Under the pieces are notes generated by a model. That model did no database searches and was not told where the DNA came from. It was given only the letters and a program-made list of their open reading frames with translations. This document shows, in pieces, positions 52,643 through 62,367 of a stretch of DNA of 64,000 nt (positions within the stretch are counted from its first letter, which is position 1; each line of letters begins with the position of its first letter). Origin of the DNA: Paenibacillus marchantiophytorum (GTDB lineage Bacteria; Bacillota; Bacilli; Paenibacillales; NBRC-103111); NCBI RefSeq assembly GCF_014640555.1, contig NZ_BMHE01000016.1:80642-144641 (forward strand). Direction: 5' to 3'. Position numbers and translations under genes: made by a program.

Positions 52643-54670
52643 ATGAGTTTACAGAAACCAGCTAATGCAAGAGGGTGGACAAGAATTATATCACTGAAGT
52701 CGTTTAAGGCTAGGATGACAGTCATGCTTCTTTTTATCGCGCTGGTTCCTATGCTGTTTAGTACGATCTTTTCATCTTATTATTTGAATAATGTCGTCAC
52801 AGAAGAAGTTCATTCCAAGGAAGAGAGTGTCCTTAAAACAAATGTAACAGCGATAGACTTTTCAATCCAACGTCAAATGTCGATTTTAAATGAGATACTC
52901 AAGTTCGACGAGATCAAGAGCGGGAATGAGCAGGAAATTGTTAAGACGCTCAAAAAATTTGAACAAGCCAACAAGGACGTTGAACAGTATATTTATATCA
53001 ACAAAGATGATATGGCGTTGACGTCAACGGGTCAAAAAATTTCTGTAGCTGACCGTGACTATGTCAAGCAAGCGAAGCAAACGAAAAAACCAGTTAGTAC
53101 CGACCTGCTAGTTAGTAAATCAACGGGAAATCATATTGTGGTTTTATTTGTCCCGCTGTTGGATGATAAGCAAAATTATATTGGAGGCGTTTCCAGCCCA
53201 ATCTCCACGGATAACCTTACGGTTTATACAAAAACGATACAGATTGGAGAGTCTGGCTATGGGTACCTAATGTCACCATCTGGAGCCTTCTTAACTCATC
53301 CAGACGCTAATAAGATGGGGAAGACTATAGAGAGTGTGTTTACTCCAACGGAAGCAGCCAAATATAAAGAGACTGTCTTGAAACAAGCGCGCGGCAGGTT
53401 TGAATTTAAGGGCGAGGATGGGGTTGTCAAAGAGATCAGCTTTGAAACGATTCCGTCAACAGGCTGGCGGTTGGTTACGGATGTGGTTGATTCTGAAGTG
53501 TATGGTTCAGTAAAAACTGCCAATAAAGTATCCATATGGATGGCGGTAATTGCGGCTATTCTTGTAGCGGCTATCTCCTTGATGGTCTCCACAACCATAA
53601 CAAAACCGATTCTTGCCATTACCAAAGCTGTAAAGAAGATGGCACAGGGAGACTTAACGGAGCGTCTTGCCATCAAGCGTAGTGATGAACTTGGAGAGCT
53701 TGGCGACAATATGAATCAGATGCTGGATTCCTTCGCAGATATCGTTGGCAAAGCCAGCTATACGGCTGAGCAGTTAGGGGCTTCGTCGGAGGAACTAACG
53801 GCTGTAGCTGCCGAATCAGTAGGCATCTCCAATCGTATTGCGGAATCCATACACGAAGTATTCAACGCGAGTAAAGGGCAATTGCAGGGAGCTGAGCAAA
53901 CGTCCATTGCGATGGGGGAAATGGCCGTTGGTGTGCAGCGTATTGCCGAGTCCTCATCTGTTGTGACGGAAGCATCGCAAACTTCCCTGCAAGAAGTACA
54001 GCAAGGACGTGATGCCATTAATCAGGCAGTCCAACAGATGAAGTTCATTCATGAATCGGTTGGGAAATCGGCAGAAGATATGAGAGATCTGGAGCAGTAC
54101 TCTCATAGAATCGGAGAAATTGTATCGGTAATAAGTGAAATCACCAACCAAACTCAGCTGCTTTCACTTAATGCTTCGATCGAAGCGGCGAGAGCGGGCG
54201 AGCAAGGGCGCGGGTTTGCGGTAGTAGCTAACGAGGTGAAGAAGCTGGCCGAACAGTCTGCTACTTCAGCAGCTCATATTTCAACGTTGATCCGGGAGGT
54301 GCAGACTTCAACGATAAGAGCTGTACAAGCGATGAACAAAGGTGTTATGGACGTAGGGAAAGGTTCCGAGTTGATTGATACCGCAGGTCAGGTCTTTAAT
54401 CGCATTATCGTGGCGTTCCAAGAGATTTCTAATCAAATTCAGGAGGTATCGGCGGCTTCGGAGGAAATGTCAGCTGGCACACAAGAGGTCACAGCATCTA
54501 TGAACGAAATTGTCCACATGACGAAAGCTTCTCATGATCATGGACAAGGCATTTCAGAAGGGTCGAAGAAACAACTCTCGTCAATGGAGGAAATTTCTGC
54601 TTCAGCGGAGGATTTAAGTACCATGGCACAAGAACTGCAAGAATCGCTGGCTAGGTTTAAAACGCGTTAG
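52643..54670 (+). CDS. methyl-accepting chemotaxis protein
   Basis: A 675-residue chemoreceptor from ATG 52643 (GGGGAGAA upstream). Span 1 is at about 25-47. An extracellular dCache-type ligand domain (50-275) contains YIYINKDDMALTSTG, ISVADRDYVKQA and GYGYLMSPSGAFLTHPD. Span 2 is near 285-307, then a HAMP domain (TTITKPILAITKAVKKMAQGDL) and a long helical signalling domain with the conserved hairpin EIVSVISEITNQTQLLSLNASIEAARAGE (split across about 490-520) and FAVVANEVKKLAEQS. It would report an external ligand to CheA/CheW. Its closest neighbour is the divergent hybrid kinase, across the repeat array. Confidence 0.96.
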   Translation: MSLQKPANARGWTRIISLKSFKARMTVMLLFIALVPMLFSTIFSSYYLNNVVTEEVHSKEESVLKTNVTAIDFSIQRQMSILNEILKFDEIKSGNEQEIVKTLKKFEQANKDVEQYIYINKDDMALTSTGQKISVADRDYVKQAKQTKKPVSTDLLVSKSTGNHIVVLFVPLLDDKQNYIGGVSSPISTDNLTVYTKTIQIGESGYGYLMSPSGAFLTHPDANKMGKTIESVFTPTEAAKYKETVLKQARGRFEFKGEDGVVKEISFETIPSTGWRLVTDVVDSEVYGSVKTANKVSIWMAVIAAILVAAISLMVSTTITKPILAITKAVKKMAQGDLTERLAIKRSDELGELGDNMNQMLDSFADIVGKASYTAEQLGASSEELTAVAAESVGISNRIAESIHEVFNASKGQLQGAEQTSIAMGEMAVGVQRIAESSSVVTEASQTSLQEVQQGRDAINQAVQQMKFIHESVGKSAEDMRDLEQYSHRIGEIVSVISEITNQTQLLSLNASIEAARAGEQGRGFAVVANEVKKLAEQSATSAAHISTLIREVQTSTIRAVQAMNKGVMDVGKGSELIDTAGQVFNRIIVAFQEISNQIQEVSAASEEMSAGTQEVTASMNEIVHMTKASHDHGQGISEGSKKQLSSMEEISASAEDLSTMAQELQESLARFKTR

Positions 54671-54760
54671 AGCGTAGGACACCGATCTGCCTTAGGGATC
54701 TGCCCCAGGGAACTCCTTAGGAGCTGGCAAAGGAACTGCCAATAGCAAGGCAATAGAAGA

Positions 54761-54788
54761 AAGGTCAACCGGATGTCCGGTTGGCCTT
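54761..54788 (+). terminator. terminator after chemoreceptor gene
   Basis: AAGGTCAACCGG (54761-54772) pairs with CCGGTTGGCCTT (54777-54788), 12 pairs with one wobble and a 4-base loop, then TATTTAAT. Confidence 0.82.
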
Positions 54789-54879
54789 ATTTAATATTGT
54801 TTATATGTTTGAGACGAGCGAAGCTTACCTCTTATTTATTGGCGTCCACCGCAGTCTTCTTTGCTTTGGAGGTCTTCGG

Positions 54880-55045
54880 TCCCAAAGGGCATCTAATGAA
54901 CTGTATGATGCGTATAGACCGGAAAATGGCTACTTTGGAGATTTAATGAACGGAGTTGGCGCTACCCGCCACTATATTGGCCGATTGGTGATCATTTGCT
55001 TGAAATAGAGCATCTGGCATTCATTAGATTTTCAGAGTGAGATCC
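54880..55045. repeat. inverted, diverged copy of the 33871-35800 repeat
   Basis: Read on the minus strand it keeps the block order of the array: AAAATCTAATGAA, TATTTCAAGCAAATG, GTTCATTAAATCTCCAAAGTAGC, CGCATCATACAGTTCATTAG. It shows that the element is dispersed and occurs in both orientations. Confidence 0.82.
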
Positions 55046-55059
55046 TCTAGCTTTGCAAT

Positions 55060-55370
55060 CGCGCGGAAATAAGGGAACGTCAAGCCACGATACTAGCAGA
55101 ATGTGTCATGATCGCGAGTTTGAGGGAACTACAGTACGCTATCATTCTGAAAACCGCCATATTCCACACCAGGGGGAACTACGATCCGCTATTTCACCAT
55201 TTCCCCGTTGGAATCAGCAGTTTCCGCTTAAATAGAGGATCTCAGTTCCCTTTCATGCTACGTTTACCCCATTTCCCGCCATTTAGCGGATCATAGTTCC
55301 TTTTCACGCGACGCTCTCTGCCATTGCAAAGCCCAAAGGGAACTAGTATCTGCTAGATTGCTGAAAACAG
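55060..55370. repeat. intergenic GGAACTA..GATC.GCTA repeats
   Basis: At least five variants of one motif in both orientations: GGGAACGTCAAGCCACGATACTAGC, GGGAACTACAGTACGCTA, GGGGAACTACGATCCGCTAT (55171-55190), AGAGGATCTCAGTTCCC and GCGGATCATAGTTCC, and finally GGGAACTAGTATCTGCTAG. They alternate with AT-rich spacers. Similar DNA occurs at 33600-33830. No gene is present between 54671 and 55466. Confidence 0.7.
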
Positions 55371-55466
55371 CTATGAAGACGCTCATCTCATAGAGCGGCA
55401 AAGCCGCTTTTCTTAATTTACGGGAGGATTGACTGCAAAGATGGAAAGAATGTAACCCCTAACCAT

Positions 55467-56324
55467 TCATAAAGACTTCATCTGATTCCGATACTCAGTG
55501 GGCGAGACGCCGTACCACCGGCGGAATTGCTTAGAGAAGTAGAGCGGATCATAGAAGCCAACGGAGGAGGCAATTTGCTCAATGGTAAGCTCCAGCCGTT
55601 CACGCAACAGCAGTTTTGCTTTATCTACTCGCAGCTTGAGGAGAAAGGTGACAGGTGTTACTTTGGTATGGCGCTTGAACATGCGCGAAAGGTAGGCCCG
55701 ATTATAGCCCAAACTCTCGGCCATCAGCTCAATGGTGATAGGTTCAGCATATTGCGTGGATAAGTAATGAATCGCTTGCTGCACGATCCGGTCGCTCTCT
55801 GCTTCTGTTATTGGACCGGCAGCCGTAGAGGAGGCTAGAGCTTCGCAATATTCACCTAATAATAGATGAAGATATCCGACTGATTTCAGCTGCGCATTGG
55901 TTTTCTTGGCTTTCAAGGCTTGTTGAATGTGCCGAAACAGGACGGGAATATGCCGATTCCGCGTAGTATGGATGATGGGCAGTAAAGGGTTTAATCCCGT
56001 TGCAGATACACTTGGAGCCGCTTGCTCCCCTGTGAAAGCAATCCAACAATAATGCCAGGGATCGGACTCGTCGGAGACGTAGCTGATCAACTGCTCAGGC
56101 TCGATGATGAAGCTATCGCCAGCTCCGAGTGCGTACTCTTCGCCTTGGGAGGAGAACACGCCTTTCCCCGAAATGACGTAATGAATCAAATAGTAGTCAT
56201 ATACCTTGGGGCCCAAACGGTGCTCCGGCTTCGTCTGACTCTCTCCGGCGAACAGCACGGTGAGCCTCTTTTCCTCGGCAGGGAGCGGATTCGAAACGAC
56301 ATAATAACTTTCAGGCTTGGACAT
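55467..56324 (-). CDS. AraC family transcriptional regulator (cupin sensor)
   Basis: A 285-residue regulator with an N-terminal cupin-like ligand domain (about 20-110: LIHYVISGKGVF, YALGAGDSFIIEPEQLISY, WHYCWIAFTG) and two C-terminal helix-turn-helix motifs (ITIELMAESLGYNRAYLSRMFKRH and LTIEQIASSVGFYDPLYFSKQF, each within 180-280) ending YGVSPTEYRNQ. This is the MsmR/RafR-like layout of sugar regulators. It is divergent from galK, so it probably senses galactose or a galactoside and activates galKET. GAGAGGATA precedes the ATG. Confidence 0.93.
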   Translation of the reverse strand: MSKPESYYVVSNPLPAEEKRLTVLFAGESQTKPEHRLGPKVYDYYLIHYVISGKGVFSSQGEEYALGAGDSFIIEPEQLISYVSDESDPWHYCWIAFTGEQAAPSVSATGLNPLLPIIHTTRNRHIPVLFRHIQQALKAKKTNAQLKSVGYLHLLLGEYCEALASSTAAGPITEAESDRIVQQAIHYLSTQYAEPITIELMAESLGYNRAYLSRMFKRHTKVTPVTFLLKLRVDKAKLLLRERLELTIEQIASSVGFYDPLYFSKQFRRWYGVSPTEYRNQMKSL

Positions 56325-56521
56325 AGCGGATATCCTCTCCGATCGATGGAAATCATCTAACTATAGATTACCATAAAAGGAAGGAGTCACGAAATCCTAA
56401 GATCACATTTTTCCATGTGAAAATAACATGCCTCCATAGCCAATCTCAGCTTCTTCTCGTATACTGAAGTTACAAAGTTACTTCTCCTATTGATTCTAAA
56501 CCTACTAAAGGCGGTGCCAAA
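56325..56521. promoter_or_regulatory. divergent regulator/galK promoter region
   Basis: 197 bp between the AraC-type gene and galK. A -10-like TATACT lies at 56460-56465 with no good -35 in front of it, as expected for an activator-dependent promoter. TTTTTCCATG...CATGTTATTT-like symmetry lies around 56407-56432. These sites are plausible, not proven. Confidence 0.4.
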
Positions 56522-57703
56522 ATGGCAGATTTGCAGGCTTTAAAAGACACGTTTATTGAGATTTATGGGACATCAGCGACGGCAATTTCAGCTTTTCATG
56601 CTCCAGGGCGTGTAAATTTGATTGGTGAGCATACGGATTATAATGGCGGCTATGTTTTTCCAGCAGCGTTAACATTCGGAACTACTCTGATCATTCGTCC
56701 GAGACAAGATCGTGTTATCGGGTTTGCTTCAACCAATTTGGCACTTCGCAAACAAATTTCCATAGATGACTTGAGTTACCAAGAAGCGGACGACTGGATC
56801 AACTATCCGAAAGGTATTTTCGTGCACTTGGCTAAAGAAGGCTTCCCGGTGACACAGGGGTACGACCTTCTATTCCACGGTGAAATCCCGAATGGAGCTG
56901 GACTTTCCTCCTCCGCTTCTATTGAAGTGGTTACAGCTTTCGGCTTGCTGACACTTGAAAATTATCCGATCGACACCGTAAAAATTGCCCTTCTCGCACA
57001 AAAAACGGAAAACCAATTCGTTGGTGTGAACTGTGGCATCATGGACCAATTCGCTGTAGCAAACGGTAAGAAGGATAACGCGATCCTGCTCATGTGCGAC
57101 ACGCTGGAATATCGCCATGTGCCTTTCCAAAGCGGCAGCTACAAACTGGTCATCGGAAATACGAACAAACGCAGAGGGCTCGTAGATTCTGCTTACAACG
57201 AGAGAAGAAGCCAGTGCGAGCAGGCTGTGACTTACTTGCAGAAGCAGTTCCCAGCTATTACATTGCTAGGTCAACTGAACTTGGCGCAGTTCAACGAGTT
57301 CAAGCACCTGATTCCAGACGAAACGGTTCGTCGCAGAGCGCAGCATGTTGTAGAAGAAATCGACCGTGTTCTTAAATCAATCGAAGTGCTGGAAGCCAGT
57401 GACCTTGAAGCTTTTGGCAAGCTGATGATTGGTTCTCATGACTCCCTGCGTGACCTCTATGAAGTAACAGGCGTGGAACTGGATACTATGGTCGCTGCAG
57501 CGCTCAAAGTTCCTGGTGTGCTAGGCGCACGTATGACCGGGGCAGGCTTCGGCGGATGCACGGTTTCCTTGGTTCATGAAGACAGTGTTCAAACATTTAT
57601 CGATCAAGTAGGCAAAGAATATACAGACAAAACAGGTCTCACACCAAGTTTCTACGTTTGTGATATCGGCAATGGTGTTGAGCAAATCGGGGAGGCGTTA
57701 TAA
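56522..57703 (+). CDS. galK: galactokinase
   Basis: A 393-residue GHMP kinase that phosphorylates galactose at C1, first step of the Leloir pathway. The galactokinase signature GRVNLIGEHTDYNGG lies at about 29-43, the ATP loop in NGAGLSSSASIEV near 125, and a catalytic-region Asp in CGIMDQFAVANG near 175. The third GHMP motif RMTGAGFGGCTVSL is near 340. The ATG at 56522 follows AAAGGCGGTG. galE starts one base after its stop, followed by galT. Confidence 0.97.
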   Translation: MADLQALKDTFIEIYGTSATAISAFHAPGRVNLIGEHTDYNGGYVFPAALTFGTTLIIRPRQDRVIGFASTNLALRKQISIDDLSYQEADDWINYPKGIFVHLAKEGFPVTQGYDLLFHGEIPNGAGLSSSASIEVVTAFGLLTLENYPIDTVKIALLAQKTENQFVGVNCGIMDQFAVANGKKDNAILLMCDTLEYRHVPFQSGSYKLVIGNTNKRRGLVDSAYNERRSQCEQAVTYLQKQFPAITLLGQLNLAQFNEFKHLIPDETVRRRAQHVVEEIDRVLKSIEVLEASDLEAFGKLMIGSHDSLRDLYEVTGVELDTMVAAALKVPGVLGARMTGAGFGGCTVSLVHEDSVQTFIDQVGKEYTDKTGLTPSFYVCDIGNGVEQIGEAL

Positions 57704-57704
57704 G

Positions 57705-58691
57705 ATGGCTATTTTGGTAACAGGTGGAGCTGGATATATTGGATCTCATGCGGTAGCAGAACTGCTGGCCAAAGGCGAAGAAGTCGTGATCGTGGATAAC
57801 TTGCAGCAAGGGCACCGCAATGCTGTGCTGGGCGGCAAGCTTTACGTTGGGGATTTGCGCGATGGAGAATTTCTAGATACGGTTTTTACGGAAAATAGCA
57901 TTGACGCTATTATCCACTTTGCGGCTAACTCCCTAGTTGGCGAAAGCATGGCGAATCCGGCGAAATACTATCACAATAATGTGTACGGAACGCTTTGCTT
58001 GCTTGAGAAAATGACACAATACGACGTGAAAAGAATCGTTTTCTCCTCGACAGCCGCCACCTACGGGGATCCTGAAAATATCCCGATCCTGGAGAGCGAT
58101 CGTACATTGCCGACGAATACGTATGGCGAAACGAAGCTGGCTATGGAAAAAATGATGAAATGGTTCGATACGGCACATGGCATCAAATATGTATCCCTGC
58201 GTTATTTTAATGCAGCGGGCGCGCATGCTGGCGGTAAAATCGGGGAAGATCATAGTCCAGAGTCGCATTTGATCCCGATTATTTTGCAAGTGGCGCTTGG
58301 TCAAAGAACGCATATCTCCATCTTCGGAGAAGACTATGCGACAGCTGACGGCACTTGTGTAAGGGACTATGTACATGTTAGCGATTTGGCTAGCGCACAC
58401 GTACTTGCTGTTGAGAAGCTGCGTGGCGGAGCGGACAGCAATATTTATAACCTGGGGAGCGGCACAGGCTTCTCGGTCAAAGAAGTAATCGATATTGCCC
58501 GCAAAGTAACAGGGCATGCGATTCCTGCCGTGATGGAACCGCGTAGAGGCGGTGATCCCGCTACATTGATCGCTTCTTCAGTTCGGGCAAGAACCGATCT
58601 TGGCTGGAAACCGACACGTGATTCCTTGGAAGCCATCATCGAAAGCGCGTGGAACTGGCATCAAAACAACCCGAACGGCTACGAAAAGTAG
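57705..58691 (+). CDS. galE: UDP-glucose 4-epimerase
   Basis: A 328-residue extended SDR that interconverts UDP-galactose and UDP-glucose. The NAD loop GGAGYIGSHAV is at 7-17. The catalytic SST near 122-124 lies in IVFSSTAATYGDP, and YGETK (Tyr and Lys of the active site) is near 146-150. Substrate-binding YFNAAGAH and the late DYVHVSDLA, GTGFSVKEV are also present. The ATG follows GGGGAGGCG inside the galK end. It lies between galK and galT in one transcription unit. Confidence 0.97.
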   Translation: MAILVTGGAGYIGSHAVAELLAKGEEVVIVDNLQQGHRNAVLGGKLYVGDLRDGEFLDTVFTENSIDAIIHFAANSLVGESMANPAKYYHNNVYGTLCLLEKMTQYDVKRIVFSSTAATYGDPENIPILESDRTLPTNTYGETKLAMEKMMKWFDTAHGIKYVSLRYFNAAGAHAGGKIGEDHSPESHLIPIILQVALGQRTHISIFGEDYATADGTCVRDYVHVSDLASAHVLAVEKLRGGADSNIYNLGSGTGFSVKEVIDIARKVTGHAIPAVMEPRRGGDPATLIASSVRARTDLGWKPTRDSLEAIIESAWNWHQNNPNGYEK

Positions 58692-58726
58692 GGTATAGAT
58701 CTGTTAGGCAGAAAGGAAAGTGGTAC

Positions 58727-60304
58727 ATGGAACACGCATTGAAAGCGTCGCAGCATACAGCATTAACGATCGAAAGGCTCCTGCAGTTCGCCAAGCAAAA
58801 TGGGCTGGTTGAGCACCTTGATGTGTACACGTCACGGAATGCTTTACTCGATCTATTCGGACTTGCTGAGCCCTTTCAAGGGGAGGTGCCGGATGTGAAG
58901 TTGGCGAGTCCAGTTGCCGTTTTGGAGGAGCTTTTGGATGCTGCCTATGAAATCGGCCTTCTAGAAGAGAATACGACGACTTACCGTGATTTGTTGGATG
59001 CACGCATTATGGGGCTCTTAATGCCCCGTCCTTCCGAGGTTGTTCATCAATTCTGGAATACGGCGAAATCGACTAGTGTTGAAGCGGCCACGAATTATTT
59101 CTACAAGCAATCGATTGATTCCAACTACATTCGAATGGACCGTATCCAGAAGAATGCCTATTGGTTAGCCGAAACACCTTATGGCCATCTTGAGATCACG
59201 ATTAACCTTTCCAAACCGGAGAAAGATCCCAAGGAAATTGCTCTTCTCAAAACGCTGCCGCAAAGCAGCTACCCCTTATGTCTCCTGTGTGTGGACAATT
59301 TAGGCTATGCCGGCCGTGTGAATCACCCGGCTAGGCAAAACCTGCGCGTCATTCCACTCGAGCTGGACGGTGAGAAGTGGTACTTCCAATACTCGCCATA
59401 TGTGTATTACAACGAGCACAGCATTATTTTCCATGAGAAGCACATTCCGATGAAAACGACGGCGAATACGTTTTACCGTTTGCTGGATTTCATTGAGCAG
59501 TTCCCGCACTATTTCATCGGGTCCAATGCGGATCTGCCGATTGTGGGCGGCTCGATTCTGAACCACGATCATTTCCAAGGCGGTCGCCACCAATTCCCGA
59601 TGGAAATAGCGCCAAGTGAGAAAGTATTCTCACATGCGAACTTTGCAGGCGTGAAAGCGGCCATCGTGAAATGGCCGATGTCGGTTCTTCGCTTGAGCGG
59701 CCATAACAAGCAGCAGTTGTACAAGCTGGCCAGCAAGCTGCTCGAAGACTGGCGCGCCTACAGTGATGCGGAAGCGGACGTCCTCGCCTTCAGCGAGAAG
59801 GACGGACAGCGGACCCCGCATAACACGATTACGCCGATCGCCCGCAACAATGCGCGCGGCGAGTACGAGCTTGACCTGGTGCTGCGGAACAACCGCACCA
59901 GTGAAGAGCATCCGGATGGCATCTTCCATCCGCATCAGCACTTGCACCACATCAAGAAGGAGAACATCGGCTTGATTGAGGTCATGGGGCTGGCCGTATT
60001 GCCAGGCCGCCTGCAGGAGGAACTCGCGGATATCGCGAAGATCCTCACCGGCGAAGCCGAATTCGGCCGCGAGATCCAAGCCGAAGCCGCGCATCCGCTG
60101 CACAAGCATGCGGAGTGGATCGCGTCGCTGCTCGCGAAGCAGGGCGCTTCGCTGACGCAGGACGAAGCCAATGCGCTGCTGCAGGCGGAAGTCGGCAGCA
60201 AGTTCATGGACGTGCTGCTGGACGCAGGCGTCTTCAAGCGTGATGAAGCCGGGCAAGCGGCTTTTGAACGGTTTTTGACCGCTGCAGGCTTTGTGCAGCC
60301 ATAG
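58727..60304 (+). CDS. galT: UDP-glucose--hexose-1-phosphate uridylyltransferase, class II
   Basis: A 525-residue enzyme of the Firmicute-type GalT class (about 500 residues, unlike the 350-residue E. coli form). It swaps UMP between UDP-glucose and galactose-1-phosphate. Typical segments are NYFYKQSIDSNYIRM near 125, YPLCLLCVDNLGYAGRVNHPARQN near 180-205, the active-site region GGSILNHDHFQGGRH near 275, and TITPIARNN near 365. The ATG at 58727 follows AAAGGAAAG. The second half (from about 59750) is clearly richer in GC than the start. Confidence 0.96.
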   Translation: MEHALKASQHTALTIERLLQFAKQNGLVEHLDVYTSRNALLDLFGLAEPFQGEVPDVKLASPVAVLEELLDAAYEIGLLEENTTTYRDLLDARIMGLLMPRPSEVVHQFWNTAKSTSVEAATNYFYKQSIDSNYIRMDRIQKNAYWLAETPYGHLEITINLSKPEKDPKEIALLKTLPQSSYPLCLLCVDNLGYAGRVNHPARQNLRVIPLELDGEKWYFQYSPYVYYNEHSIIFHEKHIPMKTTANTFYRLLDFIEQFPHYFIGSNADLPIVGGSILNHDHFQGGRHQFPMEIAPSEKVFSHANFAGVKAAIVKWPMSVLRLSGHNKQQLYKLASKLLEDWRAYSDAEADVLAFSEKDGQRTPHNTITPIARNNARGEYELDLVLRNNRTSEEHPDGIFHPHQHLHHIKKENIGLIEVMGLAVLPGRLQEELADIAKILTGEAEFGREIQAEAAHPLHKHAEWIASLLAKQGASLTQDEANALLQAEVGSKFMDVLLDAGVFKRDEAGQAAFERFLTAAGFVQP

Positions 60305-60311
60305 ATAGTTC

Positions 60312-60343
60312 AACTCCCTGGTCATGGTGACTGGGGAGTTTTT
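60312..60343 (+). terminator. terminator of galKET
   Basis: AACTCCCtgGTCA pairs with TGACtgGGGAGTT around TGG, followed by a short T-run. Confidence 0.82.
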
Positions 60344-60438
60344 GTGCACGCTATGCTTTGAAACTAAGGCTTCATTTTAGTAAACTGAGAAAGTGGTGAT
60401 CGGGACCAGGATTCGTTGCGACTGAGGAGGCAAAGTGG

Positions 60439-61428
60439 ATGGAGAGCTTCAAGGCATTAGTTGTTGAGCGCGCAGATGGTCAATTTGCTGTTGAGGTAAA
60501 AGAGCTGACATTGGAGGATCTGCCTGCAGGAGAAGTAACGATTCGTGTTAAATATACGAGTATGAACTATAAAGATGCGCTGGCCTGCAGTCCATCTGGA
60601 CGTGTCGTAAGAACTTATCCGATGGTGCCTGGGATCGATTTGGCGGGTACTGTGGTTGCTTCGTCAGACAGCCGTTATCGGGAAGGCGACGACGTGCTGG
60701 TGACCAGCTATGAACTGGGCACTGGGCATTACGGCGGATTCAGCTCATTCGCGCGCGTATCGGCTGATTGGGTAGTTCCGCTTCCTACGGGACTATCGCA
60801 TCGGGAAGCGATGATTCTTGGTACGGCAGGCTTTACCGCGGCGCTTTCAATTCAGCGGCTGGAGGACAATGGGCTGAACAAGGACAAAGGGCCTGTGCTG
60901 GTGCGAGGTGCCACCGGCGGTGTGGGAAGCAACAGCGTGTCCATGCTGGCAGGACGGGGATACGAAGTGGAAGCGAGCACGGGGAAATCCGCTGATCATG
61001 CGTATTTAGTGGAGCTTGGCGCGAAGCATGTTATCTCCCGTGAGGAACTATCCCCGCAAGTCCAGAAGCCGCTGAATAAGGAATATTGGGCTGGAGCTGT
61101 TGATCCTGTCGGGGGCGATTCACTGGCGCATGTGCTCAGCAGGATGCAATACGGCGGCTCCGTGGCGCTGAGTGGTTTGACAGGTGGCGGCGAGTTCAGC
61201 GCGTCGGTGTACCCTTTTATTTTAAGAGGCGTGAACGTATTAGGCATTGATTCGGTGTACTGTCCCATGGCGATTCGCAAGCCTCTTTGGGAGCGCATAG
61301 CGACGGAGTTGAAACCACCGTTATTGGAACGGACTGTTTATAAAGAAGTGACGCTGGAGGAAGTCGAGGCGGCCGCCGGTGAAGTTTTGAACGGGCAGGT
61401 GAGAGGAAGAGTGCTTGTCCGGTTGTAG
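60439..61428 (+). CDS. YhdH/AcuI-type MDR oxidoreductase
   Basis: A 329-residue zinc-free medium-chain reductase of the YhdH/YhfP class, putative quinone oxidoreductase or acrylyl-CoA reductase. Hallmarks are YTSMNYKDALA near 40, PMVPGIDLAGTV near 65, GTAGFTAALSIQRLE near 130, the NADP loop VRGATGGVGSNSVSML near 155, and DSVYCPMAIRKPLWERI near 275. No zinc-ligand pattern is seen. A GAGGAGGC site precedes the ATG. The substrate is unknown. Confidence 0.93.
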   Translation: MESFKALVVERADGQFAVEVKELTLEDLPAGEVTIRVKYTSMNYKDALACSPSGRVVRTYPMVPGIDLAGTVVASSDSRYREGDDVLVTSYELGTGHYGGFSSFARVSADWVVPLPTGLSHREAMILGTAGFTAALSIQRLEDNGLNKDKGPVLVRGATGGVGSNSVSMLAGRGYEVEASTGKSADHAYLVELGAKHVISREELSPQVQKPLNKEYWAGAVDPVGGDSLAHVLSRMQYGGSVALSGLTGGGEFSASVYPFILRGVNVLGIDSVYCPMAIRKPLWERIATELKPPLLERTVYKEVTLEEVEAAAGEVLNGQVRGRVLVRL

Positions 61429-61491
61429 GACTATAGGGTTGCAGGATCGCTGGAGAAGGCGATAAAAGTGCTTGAAGGGGAGAGGTCGACG

Positions 61492-62333
61492 TTGAAGATG
61501 CGAGTCTCGGCTGTTCAGTACCATTTGCACACGATACATAGTTTGGAGGAGTTCGCCGCGCAAGTGGAGCATTATGTTAAAATAGCGCAGGAGTTTGAGG
61601 CGGATTTTGTCCTATTTCCGGAGTTGTTTACTACGCAACTGATGTCCATCGGGGACGACAATGGAAAGGCTCTGCCTACCACACGGAAGCTTACCGCAGC
61701 CTTTTTCAAGGGCTGGCTCAGCAGACGGGCATGCATTTGATTGGTGGCACTCATATTATTGCAGAGGAAGGCAAGTTGTATAATACGGCCTTTTTATTTT
61801 ATCCAGACGGACGAATTGGGGAGCAGAAAAAGCTGCACATCACCCCTACTGAGGTCAAGGAATGGCATATGGGGGCTGGAGATTCCCTCCAGGTTTTTGA
61901 TACGGCTAAAGGGCGCATCGCCATGTTGGTCTGTTATGATGTGGAGTTTCCCGAAATCGTACGGATGGCAAGGGCTCGCGGAGTGGATGTCCTCTTTGTG
62001 CCGTCTTGCACGTATGATCGCCATGGCTTTCATCGGGTGCGTTATACGTGCCATGCCAGAACGATTGAGAATCAAATCTATGTGGTGACGACAGGGACGG
62101 TCGGGGCCTTGCCGACAGTTGATTTCATGCGAGGAAATTTCGGGCAGGCCGCGGTACTTACGCCCAATGATGTCCCTTTTCCGCCAAAAGGCATTTTGGT
62201 TGAAGGTGAGATCAACGGTGACATGGTCGTTACGGGTGATCTGGATTTGGACCTTTTGACCCTCGTGCGGGAAAAAGGTTCTGTCACCACATGGCGTGAC
62301 CGCCGAACGGACTTGTATACGGACTGGTCCTAG
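61492..62333 (+). pseudogene. carbon-nitrogen hydrolase (nitrilase family) with a frameshift
   Basis: A nitrilase-superfamily amidohydrolase read in two frames. The first part (61492 to about 61685) has AVQYHLHTIHSLEEF and the catalytic Glu in VLFPELFTTQL. Near 61680-61690 the frame must shift by one base. The second frame then continues through SLFQGLAQQTGMHLIGGTHI, the catalytic Lys region EQKKLHITPTEVKEWH, and Cys in AMLVCYDVEFPEI, and ends YTDWS. Glu-Lys-Cys are all present, so one base appears to be missing in an otherwise full-length gene. It may be a recent mutation or a sequencing error. TTG 61492 (GGGGAGAGG upstream) or ATG 61498 is the start. A GNAT gene follows. Confidence 0.85.
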
Positions 62334-62367
62334 ACAAGGGCGGGCAATGAGGAGGTGCTTTAGCGGC

